Assembly (NCBI GenBank): GCA_039806955.1
Contig: JBDHQI010000011.1
Coordinates: 54,659 to 118,658, forward strand
DNA length: 64,000 nt
Source of the DNA: JADLHS01 sp039806955
GTDB taxonomy: Bacteria; Verrucomicrobiota; Verrucomicrobiia; Limisphaerales; JADLHS01
Direction: 5' to 3'
Both the position numbers and the translations under genes were made by a program. Positions 62,101-64,000 of this stretch are shown piece by piece. Numbering within the stretch: position 1 is the stretch's first letter; each line of letters begins with the position of its first letter. The notes beneath the pieces were generated by a model that saw only the letters and a program-made list of their open reading frames with translations, did no database searches and was not told the origin of the DNA.

Positions 62101-62171
62101 TCACCTGGCCGCGCAGCCATACCGGACGCTATTTGCGCTCCGTCTTATCTTCAGATGCCAATGTTGTTTGA
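59142..62171 (+). CDS. uvrA: Excinuclease ABC subunit A
   Basis: 1009 residues, slightly longer than the usual 940-960. The first ATPase has Walker A ITGLSGSGKSSLAFDTLYAE (near 32-51) with YVESLSAYARQFLDQMQKPE. The zinc-finger pair is CPVCHGLG near 306 and CDACQGKRLRPE near 430. Signature LSGGEAQRIRLATQIG and Walker B YILDEPSIGLHQRD are present. The second ATPase has VTGVSGSGKSTLVDDTL near 702, the zinc site CEKCQGDG...CESCNGKRYN, LSGGEAQRVKLAAELS and LYILDEPTTGLHFHD. An insertion (about 465-485, PSPAASPAGTKSAVSAKSQA) accounts for extra length. UvrA scans DNA for lesions in nucleotide excision repair. No SOS box was recognised. Confidence 0.97.
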   Translation: MSKEFIRIGGAREHNLKNLTLEIPRDKLVVITGLSGSGKSSLAFDTLYAEGQRKYVESLSAYARQFLDQMQKPEVDYIEGLSPAIAIEQRSSGMNPRSTVATTTEIYDYLRLLYAHVGQAHCPDTGDPIVAQTTSDIVDRILTLPEKTRVMLLAPVVQRQKGEFRDVIERLQREGFVRARVDGELVELTNPQARVKLDAKHHHTIEAVVDRLVMDDKVRVRLQDSVETALRWGNGVMVTLHQIETRAPKREDSKAQPNLEARTASAGSGDWIETLHSNRLYSPRTGRSYEKPGTKHFSFNSPTGACPVCHGLGQKMVFDASLVVPDADKSLEQGAILPWRRGGKRMIVYYKSMLKAVAAHYGVSMEAPYKNLPDEFKHVLMHGSGAVEITFHFWRAGKSSAIQRPFEGVLPNLERLYTESESEFTRKRLKAFMSPQFCDACQGKRLRPEILAVTLGDEVAVGPSPAASPAGTKSAVSAKSQASKIPGLSIMDVCQLSVTKADAFFARLVLTDFQRRIAGEVVKEIRARLRFLQNVGLGYLTLDRESGSLSGGEAQRIRLATQIGAGLVGVLYILDEPSIGLHQRDNDRLLATLKGLRDLGNSVMVVEHDADTIVAADHILDLGPGAGVHGGEIVAAGSLEEIKRARRSLTGRYLTGELNIPVPKQRKKFSPERGAIEILGASENNLKGINVRIPIGLFTCVTGVSGSGKSTLVDDTLRRALMRKFYGSKERPGAHQEIRNYEGLEKIVVIDQTPIGRTPRSNPATYTGMFNAIRDMFARLPAAKVRGYASGRFSFNVKGGRCEKCQGDGLIKIEMNFLPPVYVTCESCNGKRYNRETLEIAYKGLNIADVLNLTVDEAVNFFRAVPQIHEPCLTLAEVGLGYLRLGQSGTTLSGGEAQRVKLAAELSRKQTGRTLYILDEPTTGLHFHDVAKLLEVLFKLRAAGNTLLVIEHNLDVIKMADWIIDLGPEGGEGGGEVVGQGTPEDAITWPRSHTGRYLRSVLSSDANVV

Positions 62172-62622
62172 ACCCCTCTTGGGATATTTTGCGTTTTGCG
62201 GCCGCCTGAAAGATAAGCCACAAATGATCCCGGACGGTGAATTATGGCCATACCAAATTGTGGGCGCTCGGGGCGCTCCACCGCCATGTGTCGAGGCGGC
62301 ACTGGGGCGTTAGGCATCGTGATTTCCCTCCGTGGTTGAATCCGCTTGGCGAACTTTTCTGAAGCGTTCGTGTTGACATCGCTTCCTGTCTTTTTGCTTT
62401 TCGTCCCGCGTCCCGTTCTTGGTTCCACCGCGCCACTCGCGCGGATACCGCCCGGGTACACTGCAACCGGTCTCCAGTCGCAGCACGCAACCTAAAAGCG
62501 GCGGGACTTCCGGAGCTTTTCCGCCTGATTGAGGTGTGACCGGCAGAGGACCGTCGGTCTTCTCCCAATCCAGGACGGGCGGATGCTTGCGGTTGCTTTC
62601 CGGTTTGCCGTATCGTGTTGGG
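62172..62622. other. Intergenic, no gene recognised
   Basis: 451 bases between uvrA and the GrpE-like gene. Frames on the minus strand (62242-62748) show no domain and overlap the next gene. No RNA or repeat found. Confidence 0.4.
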
Positions 62623-63519
62623 ATGCAGGATGCACCGCAATTGTCGGAGTTGAAGGTTCCCAAGTGGTCGTTTTTTCTCGCTGATGCCCTCATGCTGGGG
62701 CTGGCGTGGTTTTTGTTTTATTGGCAGGCTAAATTTCCATTGAGTCAATGGGAGGTTCTAACCTGCTGTCTGTGCGTGTTTCTCGGCGCGGGACTGGGCG
62801 TGCTGCCGTATTTGCTCGAGTACCGGGCGTTGCTGAAATACGGCGCGTTGGTGAAATTGATCGAAAGCAGTTCGCTGATGGCCGCCACCGAGAAGATTCA
62901 AAACCTGGAAAATTGCGTGCTGCAGATCAGCAACGCCACGACGCAGTTGGAATCGGCTCAGGCCCAGGCCGACGCCACGGCCAAACTCGCTGGACAAATC
63001 ACTGAACGCATGACCGTCGAAGTGCGCGGGTTCAAGGAGTTCATGCAAAACGCCAATGATAGCGAGAGAGCGACGTTGCGGTTGGAAGCCGAGAAATTGC
63101 ATCGCGCCGAACGCGAATGGCTGAATGTGCTGGTGTTCATTTTAGATCATACGTTTGCGTTGTATCGTGCGGCGGAACGTTCGGGACAGGAAAATGTCGT
63201 CCGGCAACTGGCGCAATTTCAACATACGTGCCGTGACGCCGCCCGCCGCCTCGGCTTGCAAGCGGTGGGGGCGAATCCGGGTGATGCCTTTGACCCGCAA
63301 CGGCACACACTCGGACCGGAACAGGAAGCGCCGGCACATGGCACTATCGAAGAGACGCTGGCGTGCGGGTATTCATATCAAAGCACGTTGATTCGTCCGG
63401 CTTTGGTAAAACTACGCGCGGCATCCGCCGTTGGCGCTGAGTCGGTGATTGAAGCTCAGGACGCCGAACCGCAGTTGCCGCTGGGGACGGGCGAGCCGAG
63501 CGAGTCGGGCGCGGCTTGA
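62623..63519 (+). CDS. Membrane-anchored GrpE-like protein
   Basis: 298 residues. Two membrane helices (FFLADALMLGLAWFLFYW, about 14-31, and VLTCCLCVFLGAGLGVLPYL, about 45-64) precede a long coiled coil (65-170). The C-terminal part resembles the GrpE head: FDPQRHTLGPEQEAPAHGTI, then EETLACGYSYQSTLIRPALV and KL. In GrpE this beta domain follows a helical dimerisation stalk and contacts DnaK, so this looks like a membrane-tethered nucleotide exchange factor or derivative. The start at 62623 is chosen because the membrane helices follow directly; a frame reaching 62536 exists. The canonical GrpE is presumably elsewhere. Function is inferred from similarity only. Confidence 0.72.
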   Translation: MQDAPQLSELKVPKWSFFLADALMLGLAWFLFYWQAKFPLSQWEVLTCCLCVFLGAGLGVLPYLLEYRALLKYGALVKLIESSSLMAATEKIQNLENCVLQISNATTQLESAQAQADATAKLAGQITERMTVEVRGFKEFMQNANDSERATLRLEAEKLHRAEREWLNVLVFILDHTFALYRAAERSGQENVVRQLAQFQHTCRDAARRLGLQAVGANPGDAFDPQRHTLGPEQEAPAHGTIEETLACGYSYQSTLIRPALVKLRAASAVGAESVIEAQDAEPQLPLGTGEPSESGAA

Positions 63520-63523
63520 GCAG

Positions 63524-64000
63524 TTACGGAGTGCGCGGCCGGGTGGAACGGAATTGCAACCAGGCGACATCCTGATTGTTGGGCGAGGAAAATATGTCGG
63601 GGACGAAGCCTCCGGTGGTGATGGGCGGCATGGTGCGCGAATCTTTCCAAGGGTGAATTTCCGAGTGGCCGTCGGCGAATGAGAAGCCCGCCGCGCGGTG
63701 GTGATAAAAAGCGGGCAGATCATAAAAGCCGTATTGGTCCGGGGCATTGGGCCAACCCGCCATCTTCGTGGCGAAATTACCCATATCAATGCTGTCCTCG
63801 CGCATGTCCAGAAACACAAAGGTGTTGACCGGACCGGGATCCGCCAGCTCGGACATTTTGAGATAAATTTTGTAGGCGCTGAAGGGCGCGCCCCAATTGC
63901 CATCGGTGCCGCCCCAACCGCCGAGCAGCCTGTCGGACATAGCTCAAGACGCTGGGTAAGATCGTGGTGGTAGCACCCGGTGCGGTTGTGGAAACGGGAT
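63524..64000 (-). pseudogene. Pilin-like protein, C-terminal part, frameshifted and running off the window
   Basis: Fragment related to the one at 58.5 kb: MSDRLLGGWGGTDGNWGAPF, VNTFVFLDMREDSIDMGNFA, FSFADGHSEIHPWKDSRTM. Just upstream (63944-64000) another frame gives TTILPSVLS, which fits the PRVLTMSMN block of the homologue. Removing one base near 63941 joins PSVLS to MSDRLLGG. In the read frame a TGA lies two codons before the ATG. The N-terminal pilin leader, if present, is outside the window. It converges with the GrpE-like gene with four bases between stops. Confidence 0.6.

Overview
The window looks like a chromosomal stretch of a free-living Verrucomicrobiota bacterium, probably of the Limisphaerales/Pedosphaera type. 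I infer this from family content, since no rRNA marker is present. The clues are a PadR plus duplicated-orphan-permease pair, Tat-exported Gfo/Idh/MocA oxidoreductases with ThuA and DUF1080 neighbours, pilin-like proteins with H-X-DG type tails, S74-chaperone fibre proteins followed by a small companion, many large secreted LamG/Ig/propeller proteins, moderately high GC, and frequent lack of a clear ribosome binding site.

Layout. 1-3 kb: ADOP permease and PadR regulator. 3-7.5 kb: housekeeping block (bifunctional nuclease family, holA, STAS protein, rpoD), then tRNA-Met. 8-10.6 kb: NtrB/NtrC-like two-component pair. 10.8-17 kb: secreted propeller protein, ThuA plus oxidoreductase operon, and a divergent LeuC-type dehydratase with terminator. 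17.4-21.5 kb: a lower-GC accessory cassette (poly-G tract, anchored 355-aa protein, 68-aa Cys/Gly-rich peptide, CPCLG membrane protein, GT-C transferase, GtrA). 21.5-23.5 kb: GYF/DUF4190 protein, tRNA-Glu, tRNA-Phe, frameshifted double-REC protein. 23.5-29.6 kb: secreted purple-acid-phosphatase-like protein, glpK, glpF. 29.8-35.3 kb: two S74 fibre proteins (one frameshifted twice), companion, DoxX, DUF1080 protein with an out-of-frame signal peptide. 35.4-35.7 kb: tmRNA. 35.9-43.3 kb: TIM-barrel isomerase, then an operon read leftward of HAD phosphatase, glpD, sodium:solute symporter, GntR and glycerophosphodiesterase. 43.3-49.7 kb: secreted protein, pilin-like protein, YkgJ, tsaD, S41 protease. 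49.8-54.3 kb: tandem Gfo/Idh/MocA copies sharing 1.08 kb of identity, then a Cys/Met-metabolism PLP enzyme. 54.3-64 kb: giant LamG/Ig protein, pilin-like remnant, uvrA, membrane-anchored GrpE-like protein, second pilin-like remnant.

Two themes connect the genes. Glycerol and glycerophosphodiester use is encoded at two loci (glpK-glpF; GDPD-GntR-SSS-GlpD-HAD). The rest of the accessory content is mostly cell-surface or exported protein, and five otherwise unrelated secreted proteins end in the same short C-terminal module. The most unusual observation is that four reading frames are broken by exactly one extra G in six-G runs, and a ten-G run sits in a possible promoter spacer of the accessory cassette. 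This is either G-tract slippage (phase variation) or homopolymer error in the assembly; raw reads would decide.
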